Shown: positions 28,313 to 38,384, numbered from the stretch's first letter. The stretch: DNA of 62,330 nt from Butyrivibrio sp. (GCF_015056685.1 NZ_SVFW01000008.1:36201-98530); one strand, 5' to 3'. A program made the numbers and translations. The notes: generated from the letters alone by a model not told the origin.

Positions 28313-28632
28313 ATGCCTGTATATGATAAAAAGTTATTAGAATGCGGTGGAGAGATAATCAGCTCATTTGATCGTGACAGTGTAACAAATATAGGCTATG
28401 ATTTGTCGACGGAAAAGTATACCGTTGTAGAAAAGATGAAAAATATAAGTGTAAGTTTATGCCCTGTGAGTCTGCATTTGTTATGAGCCGAGAAAGTAAA
28501 AATTACCCAACGATATAATAGCCAAAAGGGTTTGGCGGAATAATAGGCTCAGACAATGCTTGACGTTGGATGCACCAATATATCAGCCGGGACATGAAAT
28601 TAAATTAGTAGTATTAAAAATGTTGAGAAGCA
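28313..28632 (+). pseudogene. dCTP deaminase-like protein, decayed
   Basis: ATG 28313 with AAAAGGT upstream reads YDKKLLECGGEII then DSVTNIGYDLSTEKY. The frame is lost near 28450 and resumes one base shifted as PCESAFVMSRESKNYP. It shifts again near 28512 to DIIAKRVWRNNRLRQCLTL followed by DAPIYQPGHEIKL. The order matches the dCTP deaminase/dUTPase fold (S.GYDL, then PGES.FV, then ...R.GLT.DAP.YQPGH). Two frameshifts and no recognisable C-terminus make it a pseudogene. It lies in a decayed zone of about 860 bases at the left edge of the polysaccharide locus. Confidence 0.6.
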
Positions 28633-29024
28633 CATTTATAGTAATGTGTTGGCAATAATGGCTGTTTTTGTGAGAGTATTTAGCCTTTTGAATTTAAATG
28701 CTTCTTTTTATGGTTCAGAGCTTGATACAAAAGTACTGCTAATTCTTAATTTGTCGATAAGTGATTCAGTTAGCATGATGATTTAGGTGCTGTTATGATA
28801 TGAGAAAAAGTATGGAATAGTCAATGGCGATGTTTCAAACACCGCCATTTTACTGTTTTGAAGTTTGTCTGTGTGCCACATTACGTTTTTTACAGTATTT
28901 CCAAGGGGAAAGATTATATAGTAATAAGCACAAAATAGTATTTGAGCTTTTGGGATTATTATTGCATTACTTTGCTGGAATAGTATATGCATTGTATATG
29001 TTCGGGAAATAACTATATATCATT
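28633..29024. other. Degenerate noncoding stretch
   Basis: About 390 bases between the dCTP-deaminase-like remnant and the next gene. It is AT-rich with only short frames; one of 62 codons (28824-29012) has no ribosome binding site and no recognisable family. It is best read as decayed coding DNA. Confidence 0.4.
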
Positions 29025-29039
29025 TTGAGGCGATATGAT

Positions 29040-30758
29040 ATGAATAAGTATAAAAGTATTGATTCTTATAATATAATTATAGTGTTTTTGGCCACTTTAC
29101 TTGCGTGCTCTATCAGCATTTTAGGTGGGGAGCTGGACTATGCAGGAAATGATGATGCTTTTCGCAATTTAGTTAGTGTAGGTGCTTTTGGGCCTATGTA
29201 TAACTACTATATTCCTTTCAGTAATATACTCTATGGAATTCCTATTGCATTATTTAATAGACTGTTTCCATTAATAAATTGGTATTATTGGACAATGATA
29301 GTATTGAGTATGATTTCAATTGCGTCATTATGTGTGATTTTATTTTATAGACATTCAAAGATAATTGCGTTTTTGGGGAGCTTTTTGATAAATATAATAT
29401 TTTCTAGAGATTACTATGTTGCAGTACAGTTTACCAAAACTGCATCACTATGGATTGCATGTGGCATTGGACTTGTTTTTATTTCGATGAGAAATAGAGA
29501 TAAGTGTTGGATTTTAGGAACTATATTATTCTTATTTGGCGCTGGATCAAGGATGGATTGTCTATATATGATGATGCCATTTATAATGGCTTTTTGTGCA
29601 ATATTTTTCTTGATGAACAGAAAGAAGCTGAAGAAAGAAAACATTTTAATCTTCGCTGTAAGAACATTAGTGTTAGTTTTGACTGTGGTAGTATTGCTTG
29701 CTTCTGAAATGGTGTTTAGGGCTATAAATCCAGAATGGAATGAATATTGGAGTTATAACAGTGCCAGTGCATATCTTAGAGATCATATGAGTATTAATTA
29801 TGATCACGACCCGGAAAGATATGAAAAAATAAAAACTGGCTACAATGATATAGAACTATATAATCAGTGGATATTTGGCGATTTAGATTTTTATAACAGG
29901 GGATGGCTGTATGACGTTATAGATATTGAGAGAAAACATAACAATAATCAAATCAACTTGAACTTAAGCACATTAAAAGAGACTGTTGTTAATTTGACAA
30001 ATGCTCATGAGAGGATTCCTGGGTTGAGCAAATTGATATTGGTATCAGCATTTTGCTTGATATTGTTGTTATTTCTTTTGGGGAATAAGTATTCAAAGCT
30101 TTATGCCTTATTTAATGTTTTTTGCGTTTATACGATATATTGGTATTTTACTTGCGTAAACAGGTTTATGTGGAGAGCGGAGTGTGGCACATATGTTGCA
30201 GTAATAGTTTTTTCAATCGTATATATCTGCATTAGTGAGAATGAAAAGTCTATTATCAGATATATAAATGGTGAAAAGGCAAAGAAATTGCTTATTATAG
30301 CAGGGAGTATAGCAGTAATAGTTTTTATTTGGAATAATATTTATGAATGGCGATATACTAAGGAAAAAAGTATTGTTGCACATGAAGCAGATATAACAGG
30401 AAGACTATACTCTTTTTTGAGTGATAAAGATAATTTTTATATGCTAACTGATTTTTATGTAACAAATAATCCTGTGAGTATTACTCGCGCTAAGTATGGG
30501 AGCATATTTGAAAATTCGGCATACTTGGGCAATTGGATATTCCCATCGCCTGATTCATTATATTATTGCACACAGAGAGGCATAAAGAACCCGATGAAAG
30601 CGCTTGTTGATGATAAAGTTTACTTACATTGCTCAAATTCAGAAGTTGCTGAAATGATTAGACGACATTTGTGCAAGTGCCTTTCGAAAAATCTGGAATT
30701 GATTCAAGTTGACGATGAACTATGGGATATAAAAGAAATATATGTAATAAAGGAATAA
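29040..30758 (+). CDS. Large polytopic membrane protein, glycan-type, unknown
   Basis: About 572 residues with ten or more TM segments. An early extracytoplasmic loop contains LDYAGNDDAFRNLVSVGAFG, an acidic first loop as in GT-C-like proteins. A large loop (about residues 235-330) carries NYDHDPERYEKIKTGYNDIE. A short soluble C-terminus follows. ATG 29040 has GAGG eight bases upstream, better than an in-frame TTG at 29025. Base composition is more AT-rich than the genes in the first 10 kb. I see no named family. It opens the main polysaccharide locus and is followed two bases later by a DUF6056-type protein. Confidence 0.5.
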   Translation: MNKYKSIDSYNIIIVFLATLLACSISILGGELDYAGNDDAFRNLVSVGAFGPMYNYYIPFSNILYGIPIALFNRLFPLINWYYWTMIVLSMISIASLCVILFYRHSKIIAFLGSFLINIIFSRDYYVAVQFTKTASLWIACGIGLVFISMRNRDKCWILGTILFLFGAGSRMDCLYMMMPFIMAFCAIFFLMNRKKLKKENILIFAVRTLVLVLTVVVLLASEMVFRAINPEWNEYWSYNSASAYLRDHMSINYDHDPERYEKIKTGYNDIELYNQWIFGDLDFYNRGWLYDVIDIERKHNNNQINLNLSTLKETVVNLTNAHERIPGLSKLILVSAFCLILLLFLLGNKYSKLYALFNVFCVYTIYWYFTCVNRFMWRAECGTYVAVIVFSIVYICISENEKSIIRYINGEKAKKLLIIAGSIAVIVFIWNNIYEWRYTKEKSIVAHEADITGRLYSFLSDKDNFYMLTDFYVTNNPVSITRAKYGSIFENSAYLGNWIFPSPDSLYYCTQRGIKNPMKALVDDKVYLHCSNSEVAEMIRRHLCKCLSKNLELIQVDDELWDIKEIYVIKE

Positions 30759-30760
30759 AT

Positions 30761-32353
30761 ATGACGGTGAACGAAAAAAACGAAAGGAAGAACCTAGTGC
30801 TGTGTTTTGCGCTTGCAATAATTTTGTTTATTTCATTGTTTCCTGTTTTTATTGTCGCAGAATATGACTGTGCAGCAGGGGATGATTATAATTACGGTGC
30901 TAGGGCGCATTTAGCATATTTGGCTATGGGGTCAGTGATGGATGCCATAAAGGCAGCAGCTGAAACCACAGTCGCAACTTGGTATGGATGGCAAGGAACC
31001 TGGTTTGACTGTTTTGTTTTTTGCCTTCATCCGGAAGTGTTTTCTGATTCAGCGTATGTTATTGTTCCATATATATTTGTAGTTATGCAGGTCATCAGTT
31101 TCTTGATATTTGCACATCACTTTATAAAGACAAGGTGGAAGCTTGGAAAGTATTTGTGGCTTGAAGTAGGGCTTATCTTTCTGATTTTCTCTTTTCAGCT
31201 TGTGCCGTCACAGAAATCGGCTATTTTCTGGTGGGTAGGTTCTGTACACTATGCTATGCCAATGTGTATGACATTGATAAGCATAGTACTAGCGGATAGA
31301 TATTTACTTGAGCATGGAACAATAGATTTGATTGCTCTTATAATTTTAGCTACTTTGCTAGGTGGGGCGACTTACCCTGCAATTATACTTACTACCCTTT
31401 CGATTTTTCTAATGTGGCTTAGCAAGGCGGTAATCTCAAAGAATAGGGATAAGCGAGACTTTGCATTGATGATACCCTTTTTACTCGAAATGATAGGATT
31501 TGTAATCAGTGTTATAGCACCGGGAAATGCTGTAAGAAGTGCATCAGATTTAGAAAATGGGGCACAACCTTCCGGCGGGGCTGCTGCAACGATAGTAAAA
31601 AGCATTATTTTTTCAGTTCAAGATGCATTTGAATACTTTATAGCTGAGAAAACATTTGTGGTTATTGCTTTGATTTTTATTGGAGCTATAACCTATTATG
31701 CAGTGTATGAATTGAGAAAAGGCAAATCTACTGAGATAACTAATATACAAGATGTTTTTTCTCACCCTGTTTTATTTTCGGTTACACTTTTTCTTTTAAA
31801 TGCAAGTGTTTATGCTCCAAGACTATATGCAGGAGGAGAAGTCTCCTCTGGTTATTTCAACTTTAACTTTTGGACATTTTTCGTTTGCTCATCAGCTTTG
31901 GCTATTTATCTTGTTTCTTATACTACTTTTAAATGTACTGAACAAAATGAAATAGTTAGTGATGGTCAAGTTTCGAAAAAGAAAGGCGTAAGAAAACGTG
32001 TAGTTGTAATTGGTATTAGTATAGTAGTTGTGATGATTGCTTTCTTTGGCAGACATGGGGTAAAAAAATATACAGATTATGTATGCTTAGAGTATTATCT
32101 GTCGGGACAGGCAGATGATTATAAAGAGCAAATGAAACTTCAAAGAATGCTTATGACAGAAGAGGAAGTGGACGATGTGATCGTTCCTGAAGTTAATAAC
32201 GAGCAGGGACCTTTAATGCAAATGCCTATTGTTGCAGATCCGGATAATGTGGATAATTATATGACTGCAAGCTTTTATGGGAAGAATAGTTGCAGAGCTA
32301 TTCCGAGGAAGGAATGGATAGAGAAATTCGGTGAGAGGTACGGAATAGAATAG
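30761..32353 (+). CDS. DUF6056-type polytopic membrane protein
   Basis: About 530 residues with ten or more TM segments. The early loop carries DCAAGDDYNYGARAHLAYL, then YGWQGTWFDCFVFCLHPE. A mid-protein VGSVHYAMP and APGNAVR follow. This series (GDDY, QGTWF, WW.G..HY..P, PGN..R) is the recognisable DUF6056 pattern. The gene at 48909 has the same series (GDDYSHG, QGTYFS, WYSGAISHSFP, PGNYVRH), making a paralogous pair. It is probably a GT-C-like sugar transferase or glycan modifier. ATG 30761 follows AAGGAATAA. Confidence 0.68.
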   Translation: MTVNEKNERKNLVLCFALAIILFISLFPVFIVAEYDCAAGDDYNYGARAHLAYLAMGSVMDAIKAAAETTVATWYGWQGTWFDCFVFCLHPEVFSDSAYVIVPYIFVVMQVISFLIFAHHFIKTRWKLGKYLWLEVGLIFLIFSFQLVPSQKSAIFWWVGSVHYAMPMCMTLISIVLADRYLLEHGTIDLIALIILATLLGGATYPAIILTTLSIFLMWLSKAVISKNRDKRDFALMIPFLLEMIGFVISVIAPGNAVRSASDLENGAQPSGGAAATIVKSIIFSVQDAFEYFIAEKTFVVIALIFIGAITYYAVYELRKGKSTEITNIQDVFSHPVLFSVTLFLLNASVYAPRLYAGGEVSSGYFNFNFWTFFVCSSALAIYLVSYTTFKCTEQNEIVSDGQVSKKKGVRKRVVVIGISIVVVMIAFFGRHGVKKYTDYVCLEYYLSGQADDYKEQMKLQRMLMTEEEVDDVIVPEVNNEQGPLMQMPIVADPDNVDNYMTASFYGKNSCRAIPRKEWIEKFGERYGIE

Positions 32354-34669
32354 ATGGAGTATATACAGGCTTTTCTATTTACATCAAAATATATTTTGGG
32401 AAGAAGTGGCAATACAGATATTTTTTATTTGTTTTCTGCATTTGCGCTTCTTTTCTATGCGTGGAAAAGACATGATAAATTGGCTTATATACTAAAATTG
32501 CTGGTGCCATTCATTGTTCTTACATTTATTATGGCTTATTTGTATCCATGGACTTGGGTTAATCGTTCGTTTATTTTCCTCGCAAAGATGGCTCTTAATG
32601 TCACACTTATGGTGTTCGTTGCCTACAACTGCAGAAGATGGAAAATGTTCAGATTCGTTGGGACAATTGTATGGATCCATGGGATGGAGACAGTTGTTGC
32701 ATTGCTTTTTAGGGATTCAGCTTTGTGGGCACCAGAGGAATTTGTTGATGGCATAGTTGCAGCATCCAGATTAAGACTTTTTTATATTAATGCTGGTGCA
32801 CTTGCTTTTGCTTCAGGACTTGTGCTTGTTATGTTGGTTTATCAGATCATGACAGAGGAAGTTTTTTGGAAGCAGGCAGTTGGCGCTGTAGTAATGATAA
32901 TTGATTTATACCTTTCATATGGAATAGGTGGAATTACCTGTGCATTTATAGCGATCTTTTCCATGTTGTGCGTTGGATATGTGCATAAAGCTAAAAAAGG
33001 CGACAATAGAGTATTAAAGCGATATAAAAATGCATCTTTGTTTATGGCTGTAGTTACAGTTGTAGCCTTATTACTAAACCAGACATACCTAGGACGTATC
33101 AGAGGAATAGTTAGTGGAACAGATTCTTTGGTCAACCAAAAAATAGTTATTCCGATAGCAAAACTAGGCCACGTGCTCGATGAAACATATTTTCTTGGAG
33201 TGGGATTTGGAAATGGAAATACGCCGTTTGCACTTAACCTTATTGATAGTGACATTGCGTTTCCAAATTCTTTCCTTCGCATTATCGCTGAGGGAGGCAT
33301 ATTTGGTATCCTGTTAGTTCTAATATGTGTATTTGGGTTAGGATTCTTTTGCTTTAAACATGGTAATAATATAGATAAGGCCCTTTTTATCTATATCACG
33401 ATTTATCAGATGACTGGTGGATATTTTACAGATCCGACTAATTTTTTCATATATGGATGGATACTGGGCGATTGCTTTTACAATATCGTTGATGCTACTG
33501 GAAGTTGTCCTATAAAGCTTTTTATTCCTGCTCATAAGGATAAGTTTAAAATCGCCATGATTGGGCATAAGCGTATTCCTAGCAGAGAAGGTGGAGTAGA
33601 GATAGTAGTTGAAGAGCTATCTACAAGAATGGTGAAGATGGGACATGAAGTTGATGCTTATAATAGAAGTGGACATCATGTTTCTGGAAATGAGTTTAAT
33701 CTCGCTGATTATGACAATTTAAAATCATATGAGGGAGTTGGTATTGTAAGAATTCCGACTATTCAGAAAAAGGGAATTGCTGCATTGGTTTATTCTTTTA
33801 TTGCTAGTATAGTGGTTTCATTTAAAAATTATGACGTTATTCATTACCACGCAGAAGGTCCTTGTGCATTCATGTGGATACCATCCTTGTTTGGAATAAA
33901 AACTGTTGCAACAATCCATGGGCTTGATTGGGCAAGAAATGGTAAATGGGGATCAATGGCATCTTCATTTATAAAGTTTGGAGAAAAAGTTGCTGTGGAG
34001 TTTTCTGATAGCATGATAGTTTTGAGCAGGCATGTACAGCAATATTTCCTTGAAAACTATAATAGAGAAACCAATCTAATTCCTAATGGAGTGGAGAGAC
34101 CTGAAAGAAAGGCAGCAGATATAATAACTTCAAAGTATGGACTAAAAGGTGATGATTATATATTGTCTCTTTCAAGGCTTACAAGAGAGAAACGAATTGA
34201 TTTAATTATAGATGCATTCAAAGAACTTGATACAGAAAAGAAGCTTGTAATTGCAGGTGGAAGTAGCGATTCCAGTGAGTATGTAGAGTCTTTAAAGAAA
34301 TTAGCATCAGATGATGATAGAATCATATTCACAGGTTTTGTGCAGGGTGATGAAATGGCAGAGTTATATAGTAATGCTTACCTGTACTGCCTTCCAAGTG
34401 AACTTGAAGGTATGCCACTTAGTCTTTTAGAGGCTATGAGTTATGGAAATTGCTGTCTTGTTTCTGATATAGCTGAAAATGTAGATGTTGTGAGAGATAA
34501 GGGCGTTTCGTTTAGGACAAACGATGAAGAAGATTTAGTTAGAAAACTGAGTGAGCTAATTAACAATCGAGAGGTGGTTGATAAGTGTAAAGCTCAGGCA
34601 GCTGACTATGTTTGCGGAAAATACAATTGGGATGATATAGCTAAAGAGACAGTTGGCTTATATCTTTAA
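32354..34669 (+). CDS. Fusion of Wzy-like membrane domain with GT4 glycosyltransferase
   Basis: 771 residues in two parts. Residues 1 to about 390 hold ten or so TM segments with FFLGVGFGNGNTPFAL-type and FPNSFLRIIAEGGIFG motifs, typical of O-antigen polymerase/ligase proteins. From about residue 398 a complete GT4 enzyme starts: MIGHKRIPSREGGVEIVVEE (a DUF1972/rhamnosyltransferase-like N-terminus), NYDVIHYHAEGP, ILSLSRLTREKRIDLII, and the donor-binding LPSELEGMPLSLLEAMSYG. The frame is uninterrupted across the joint, so this is one polypeptide linking polymerisation and sugar transfer. The GT domain is predicted on the cytoplasmic side. Confidence 0.78.
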   Translation: MEYIQAFLFTSKYILGRSGNTDIFYLFSAFALLFYAWKRHDKLAYILKLLVPFIVLTFIMAYLYPWTWVNRSFIFLAKMALNVTLMVFVAYNCRRWKMFRFVGTIVWIHGMETVVALLFRDSALWAPEEFVDGIVAASRLRLFYINAGALAFASGLVLVMLVYQIMTEEVFWKQAVGAVVMIIDLYLSYGIGGITCAFIAIFSMLCVGYVHKAKKGDNRVLKRYKNASLFMAVVTVVALLLNQTYLGRIRGIVSGTDSLVNQKIVIPIAKLGHVLDETYFLGVGFGNGNTPFALNLIDSDIAFPNSFLRIIAEGGIFGILLVLICVFGLGFFCFKHGNNIDKALFIYITIYQMTGGYFTDPTNFFIYGWILGDCFYNIVDATGSCPIKLFIPAHKDKFKIAMIGHKRIPSREGGVEIVVEELSTRMVKMGHEVDAYNRSGHHVSGNEFNLADYDNLKSYEGVGIVRIPTIQKKGIAALVYSFIASIVVSFKNYDVIHYHAEGPCAFMWIPSLFGIKTVATIHGLDWARNGKWGSMASSFIKFGEKVAVEFSDSMIVLSRHVQQYFLENYNRETNLIPNGVERPERKAADIITSKYGLKGDDYILSLSRLTREKRIDLIIDAFKELDTEKKLVIAGGSSDSSEYVESLKKLASDDDRIIFTGFVQGDEMAELYSNAYLYCLPSELEGMPLSLLEAMSYGNCCLVSDIAENVDVVRDKGVSFRTNDEEDLVRKLSELINNREVVDKCKAQAADYVCGKYNWDDIAKETVGLYL

Positions 34670-34680
34670 GGTATCTGGTC

Positions 34681-35922
34681 ATGAAAGTATTGATGGTAAA
34701 TAAATTTCTCTATCCCAATGGTGGATCAGAGACTTACATATTTAAATTGGGAGAAGCGTTGATAAAGCTTGGGCATGATGTTCAGTATTTTGGCATGGAG
34801 CATGAAGGTAGATGTGTTGGCAATGCTGCTAATGCCTATACTTCAGATATGGACTTTCATGGAGGTAATCCATTAAGCAAATTTACATATCCATTAAAAA
34901 CTATTTATAGCTCAGAATCCAGAAGGAAAATAAGGCTTGTTCTTGAAGATTTTAAGCCAGATGTGGTTCATTTAAACAATTTTAACTATCAGCTCACTCC
35001 ATCGATAATACTCGAGATAGTAAAATGGAGAAAACAATCAGGCAAAAAATGTAAGATAGTATTTACAGCTCATGATTATCAATTATTGTGTCCTAATCAT
35101 ATGTTTAATAATCCTGCTACACACGAGAACTGTGAGAAGTGTATAGGGGGCAATTTTAGTAATTGTATAAAAGGAAAATGTATCCATGGATCAACTGCAA
35201 AGTCCATAGTTGGGGCTACGGAAGCATACTTTTGGAATTGGAATGGTGTATATAAATATATTGATACTATTATCTGTTGTTCTGAGTTTATGAAAAAGAA
35301 AATGGATACAAATCCATTATTTGCTAGTAAGACTGTCACGATGCATAATTTTGTAGAACATTTTAATAATTCTGCTGTAAAAGAAGCTGTTGACAATATA
35401 GAACTTCCATATAAAAAGTATGTTTTATATTTTGGGCGTTTTTCAGTGGAAAAAGGAGTAAGGACGTTAATTGAGGCAGCAAGACAGCTTCAAGAAGTTA
35501 AATTTGTTTTTGCTGGAAATGGTGGGTATGTTGAAGAAATAGAGAAACTATCAAATGCTACTAATGTTGGCTTTAAATCTGGTGTTGAACTGGATGCATT
35601 GATTTGCAATGCATTATTTACTGTATATCCGTCAGAGTGGTATGAAAATTGTCCGTTCTCAGTAATGGAGAGCCAGGAAAGACTTGTGCCTGTGCTGGGT
35701 GCAAGAATTGGTGGTATTCCTGAATTGGTTGATGATGGTAAAACGGGATGGCTGTTTAAGAGCGGGGATGTTGACGATTTAAAGAATAAGATACTAATTG
35801 CATGGAATGAAAAAGATGCAATGAAAAAAATAAATGTAATCAGAAACAATTTAGAAGCTATAGATTACATGGATGTAAATGAATATACTAAGTGGATACT
35901 GGATGTATATGAAAATAGATAA
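34681..35922 (+). CDS. Glycosyltransferase family 4 protein
   Basis: 413 residues, a GT-B retaining transferase. The N-terminal NKFLYPNGGSETYIFKLGEA is the acceptor-side glycine loop. A cysteine-rich insert (LLCPNHMF, then CEKCIGG, CIKGKCIHG) at about residues 135-170 may bind a metal and is seen in one GT4 subgroup. The C-terminal YFGRFSVEKGVRTLIEAA and EWYENCPFSVMES hold the donor-binding E(x7)E-type region. It acts in the cytoplasm on a lipid-linked glycan. It is 11 bases downstream of the fused gene. Confidence 0.87.
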   Translation: MKVLMVNKFLYPNGGSETYIFKLGEALIKLGHDVQYFGMEHEGRCVGNAANAYTSDMDFHGGNPLSKFTYPLKTIYSSESRRKIRLVLEDFKPDVVHLNNFNYQLTPSIILEIVKWRKQSGKKCKIVFTAHDYQLLCPNHMFNNPATHENCEKCIGGNFSNCIKGKCIHGSTAKSIVGATEAYFWNWNGVYKYIDTIICCSEFMKKKMDTNPLFASKTVTMHNFVEHFNNSAVKEAVDNIELPYKKYVLYFGRFSVEKGVRTLIEAARQLQEVKFVFAGNGGYVEEIEKLSNATNVGFKSGVELDALICNALFTVYPSEWYENCPFSVMESQERLVPVLGARIGGIPELVDDGKTGWLFKSGDVDDLKNKILIAWNEKDAMKKINVIRNNLEAIDYMDVNEYTKWILDVYENR

Positions 35923-35994
35923 ATGAAATCGCTTATTTTTTTGTTTATTATGTGCTTCTATCAGTTTGTTTACTAGAATGTGGAGTTGAAATTA

Positions 35995-37071
35995 ATGCTA
36001 ATTCTTTTTCTTCCGAATTGGAAAGTTGAATATTGCGATGTTGAGCCATTAGAAAAACAGCCACCGGATTATTGTGTAGATGGTCAGGATTATTGGTTTT
36101 TTAGATATTTTAACGATAAGCCTGATGTTGACATTATTGATATAAGGTCAATTGGTGTATTAGAAAACATAGAAAAAAACAAATTACGTTTTTATATTAT
36201 TCAAGCTATAAAAGCAATTCCTCAGCTTAATAAATATGATTTAATAGTGTCTCATGGAATGCAAAGTGGAATAGTAATCGCCTTATGGCGGCGGTTGTTT
36301 AGAACAAGATCAAAACACATCGTCTTTGATATTGGTGCATTTAACAGTGCAGCTGAAAGTGGTTTTGCACTAAAGTTGATGCAATTTGCCAGCAAGTCTA
36401 TTGATGGTATAATCTATCATACTTCAAGTCAAAGAGACTATTATAAAAAATACTTTCCCTGGGTTATAGATAAGTCTGAATTTATAAAGTTTGGAACGGA
36501 TTTCGATTTTTTTAATGGAATACTTGAAAATCATAGTTCAGACAATTGCGACGAAAGTGGAAAAGACTATTGTATCTGCGTAGGATATGCAAAGCGAGAT
36601 TGGGATACACTGGTTAAGGCATTTCAGCTTGCTGATACAGAAAATCTTGTTCTTAAACTTGTAGGGAACGTAAATGAAAAGTATTATGGGTTGACTAATA
36701 TCGAGCAGATAGGTTTTGTGCCTATTAAAGACCTTATGGCTTTGATTAGAGATGCAAAGTTTTCTATACTTCCTTTAAAATCATTTAATTATTCATATGG
36801 GCAGATGACATTAATGCAGCAGATGGCAATGGGGAAGTGTGTAATTACATCAAGGGTGCCTAGTTTAATGGATTATATTGAAGATGGAAAGACTGCTTTG
36901 CTATACGAACCAGAGAATTTTGAACAGTTAGCAGAATTAATTGAAACTGTTAACGTTGATGAAAAACTGAGGTATAGCATTGCGAAAAATGCTCAAAAAT
37001 ACATAAGTGATACTAATAATGAAAAGGTAATGGCAAAAGAAATTGAGTGCTTTTTAAGGAAATATAAGTGA
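35995..37071 (+). CDS. GT4-like glycosyltransferase
   Basis: About 358 residues with a GT-B fold look. The middle has YCICVGYAKRDWDTLVKAF, where a GRxxxxK-type motif would be. The C-terminal half has ILPLKSFNYSYGQMTLMQQ, AMGKCVITSRV and YIEDGKTALLYEPEN, typical of GT4 donor domains. The N-terminal half is divergent (LPNWKVEYCDVEPLEKQPP). ATG 35995 is preferred, preceded by TGGAG; a GTG at 35980 is possible. Substrate unknown. Confidence 0.72.
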   Translation: MLILFLPNWKVEYCDVEPLEKQPPDYCVDGQDYWFFRYFNDKPDVDIIDIRSIGVLENIEKNKLRFYIIQAIKAIPQLNKYDLIVSHGMQSGIVIALWRRLFRTRSKHIVFDIGAFNSAAESGFALKLMQFASKSIDGIIYHTSSQRDYYKKYFPWVIDKSEFIKFGTDFDFFNGILENHSSDNCDESGKDYCICVGYAKRDWDTLVKAFQLADTENLVLKLVGNVNEKYYGLTNIEQIGFVPIKDLMALIRDAKFSILPLKSFNYSYGQMTLMQQMAMGKCVITSRVPSLMDYIEDGKTALLYEPENFEQLAELIETVNVDEKLRYSIAKNAQKYISDTNNEKVMAKEIECFLRKYK

Positions 37072-37178
37072 GCAACGTGTTTTTAATAAATAGTTAGAAA
37101 TGATACATATGTATATCTGCGATAGAAAAACTCTTCGGATTATATAGTGTACTTACTGAATGAATTAAGGAAAAGTAT

Positions 37179-38378
37179 ATGAAAATATTGATATTAACGC
37201 ATTCATTTTTTCCTGAAAAAAATGGGATATCATTAGTTAATGATTATATGGCTAAGGGATTATCACGAGATAATGAGGTTATTGTCATAACTGAAAAAAA
37301 AGATAGTTTGACTGCTGAGTATAATAATAAATATGATTATGATGGAATCTGTGTGTACAGAATTGGCATTCAGCAAAAAGGATTCAAGTTTTACGGAGAA
37401 AAAGCAAGACTTCGTAAATATATAGAAGAATTTGCACCAGATGTTTTAATATGTGTATGCGTTCAAACATGGACGTTTGATTTTCTATCTCCTATTTTAG
37501 ATGAAATTGATTGTAAGAAAATACTATATAATCATGGTTCTTCTGCATATTTTGAAAGATACCCGTTGATTGATAATTTATTACATTTTAGATTGAATGC
37601 ATTTAAATATAACTATTATTGGTATAGATACTATAAGCAAGCTTATAAATACATAAAAAAATTTGATAAAGTAATATACTTATCAGAGAACAATAGTGCA
37701 TTTGAATATGCTCAAAAATATGGACTTTCAAATGGCGTTATTATAGAAAATGCAGTTGAGGATGATTTCTTTAATTATATTAGAAATAATAACATTTGTG
37801 ACAAAGATAGCCTGAATTTTATTTATGTGTCAAACTATGATGATAATAAGAATCAAAAAGCAGTACTGAATGCTTTTTATCATGCATTGGAGATGTTTTC
37901 AGGGCGAAATAAGAATATTACGCTTAGAATGATCGGGGGGCAGGATGAGAAGTATTATAATGAATTGTGTGAGATTAATGAGTATAAAAAAAATGAGTTG
38001 AAAAAAAATAAAGGGCATGCTTTTGTAGATAAAATTAATATAGAGTTATTCTATGGACTTGATAGATTGGATATGAAGCATTATATGAAGGAAGCAGATA
38101 TTTTTTTGATGGGAAGTAGAAAAGAGCAATATCCTATTGTACTGTGTGAAGCAGCAGCATCGGGGCTCATGATTATATCTACAAATGTTGGACATGCGGA
38201 AAAAATCCCAGGATGCACTGTTGTTAATAATTATAATGAAATGGCTGAAAGAATAAACGAGGTACTAAATGATTCTTCATTTGTATATGAAAAAGGACAA
38301 GAGTCGAGAGCATATGCAATGAAGCATTACCGTATAGAAGAAAAAGTGAAGGAATTGATTAGCGTAGTAAAGGAATAG
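37179..38378 (+). CDS. Glycosyltransferase family 4 protein
   Basis: 399 residues. N-terminal MKILILTHSFFPEKNGIS and VVITEKK-like beta strands start the acceptor domain. The donor domain has NFIYVSNYDDNKNQKAVLNA, then a long lysine/glutamate-rich insert (about residues 265-285). EADIFLMGSRKEQYPIVLCEA gives the E(x7)E region, and SGLMIISTNVGHAEKI the following loop. ATG 37179 follows AAGGAAAAG. It is a strongly AT-rich gene and ends six bases before the fucosyltransferase gene, with which it is probably co-transcribed. Confidence 0.83.
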   Translation: MKILILTHSFFPEKNGISLVNDYMAKGLSRDNEVIVITEKKDSLTAEYNNKYDYDGICVYRIGIQQKGFKFYGEKARLRKYIEEFAPDVLICVCVQTWTFDFLSPILDEIDCKKILYNHGSSAYFERYPLIDNLLHFRLNAFKYNYYWYRYYKQAYKYIKKFDKVIYLSENNSAFEYAQKYGLSNGVIIENAVEDDFFNYIRNNNICDKDSLNFIYVSNYDDNKNQKAVLNAFYHALEMFSGRNKNITLRMIGGQDEKYYNELCEINEYKKNELKKNKGHAFVDKINIELFYGLDRLDMKHYMKEADIFLMGSRKEQYPIVLCEAAASGLMIISTNVGHAEKIPGCTVVNNYNEMAERINEVLNDSSFVYEKGQESRAYAMKHYRIEEKVKELISVVKE

Positions 38379-38384
38379 AAAATA

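Noticed and set aside
28824..29012. A 62-codon frame before the 29040 gene.
   Set aside because: No ribosome binding site, no recognisable domain, and it is in a decayed region.
32842..33300. A 152-codon minus-strand frame.
   Set aside because: Antisense to the Wzy-like domain; no family resemblance and no start signals.
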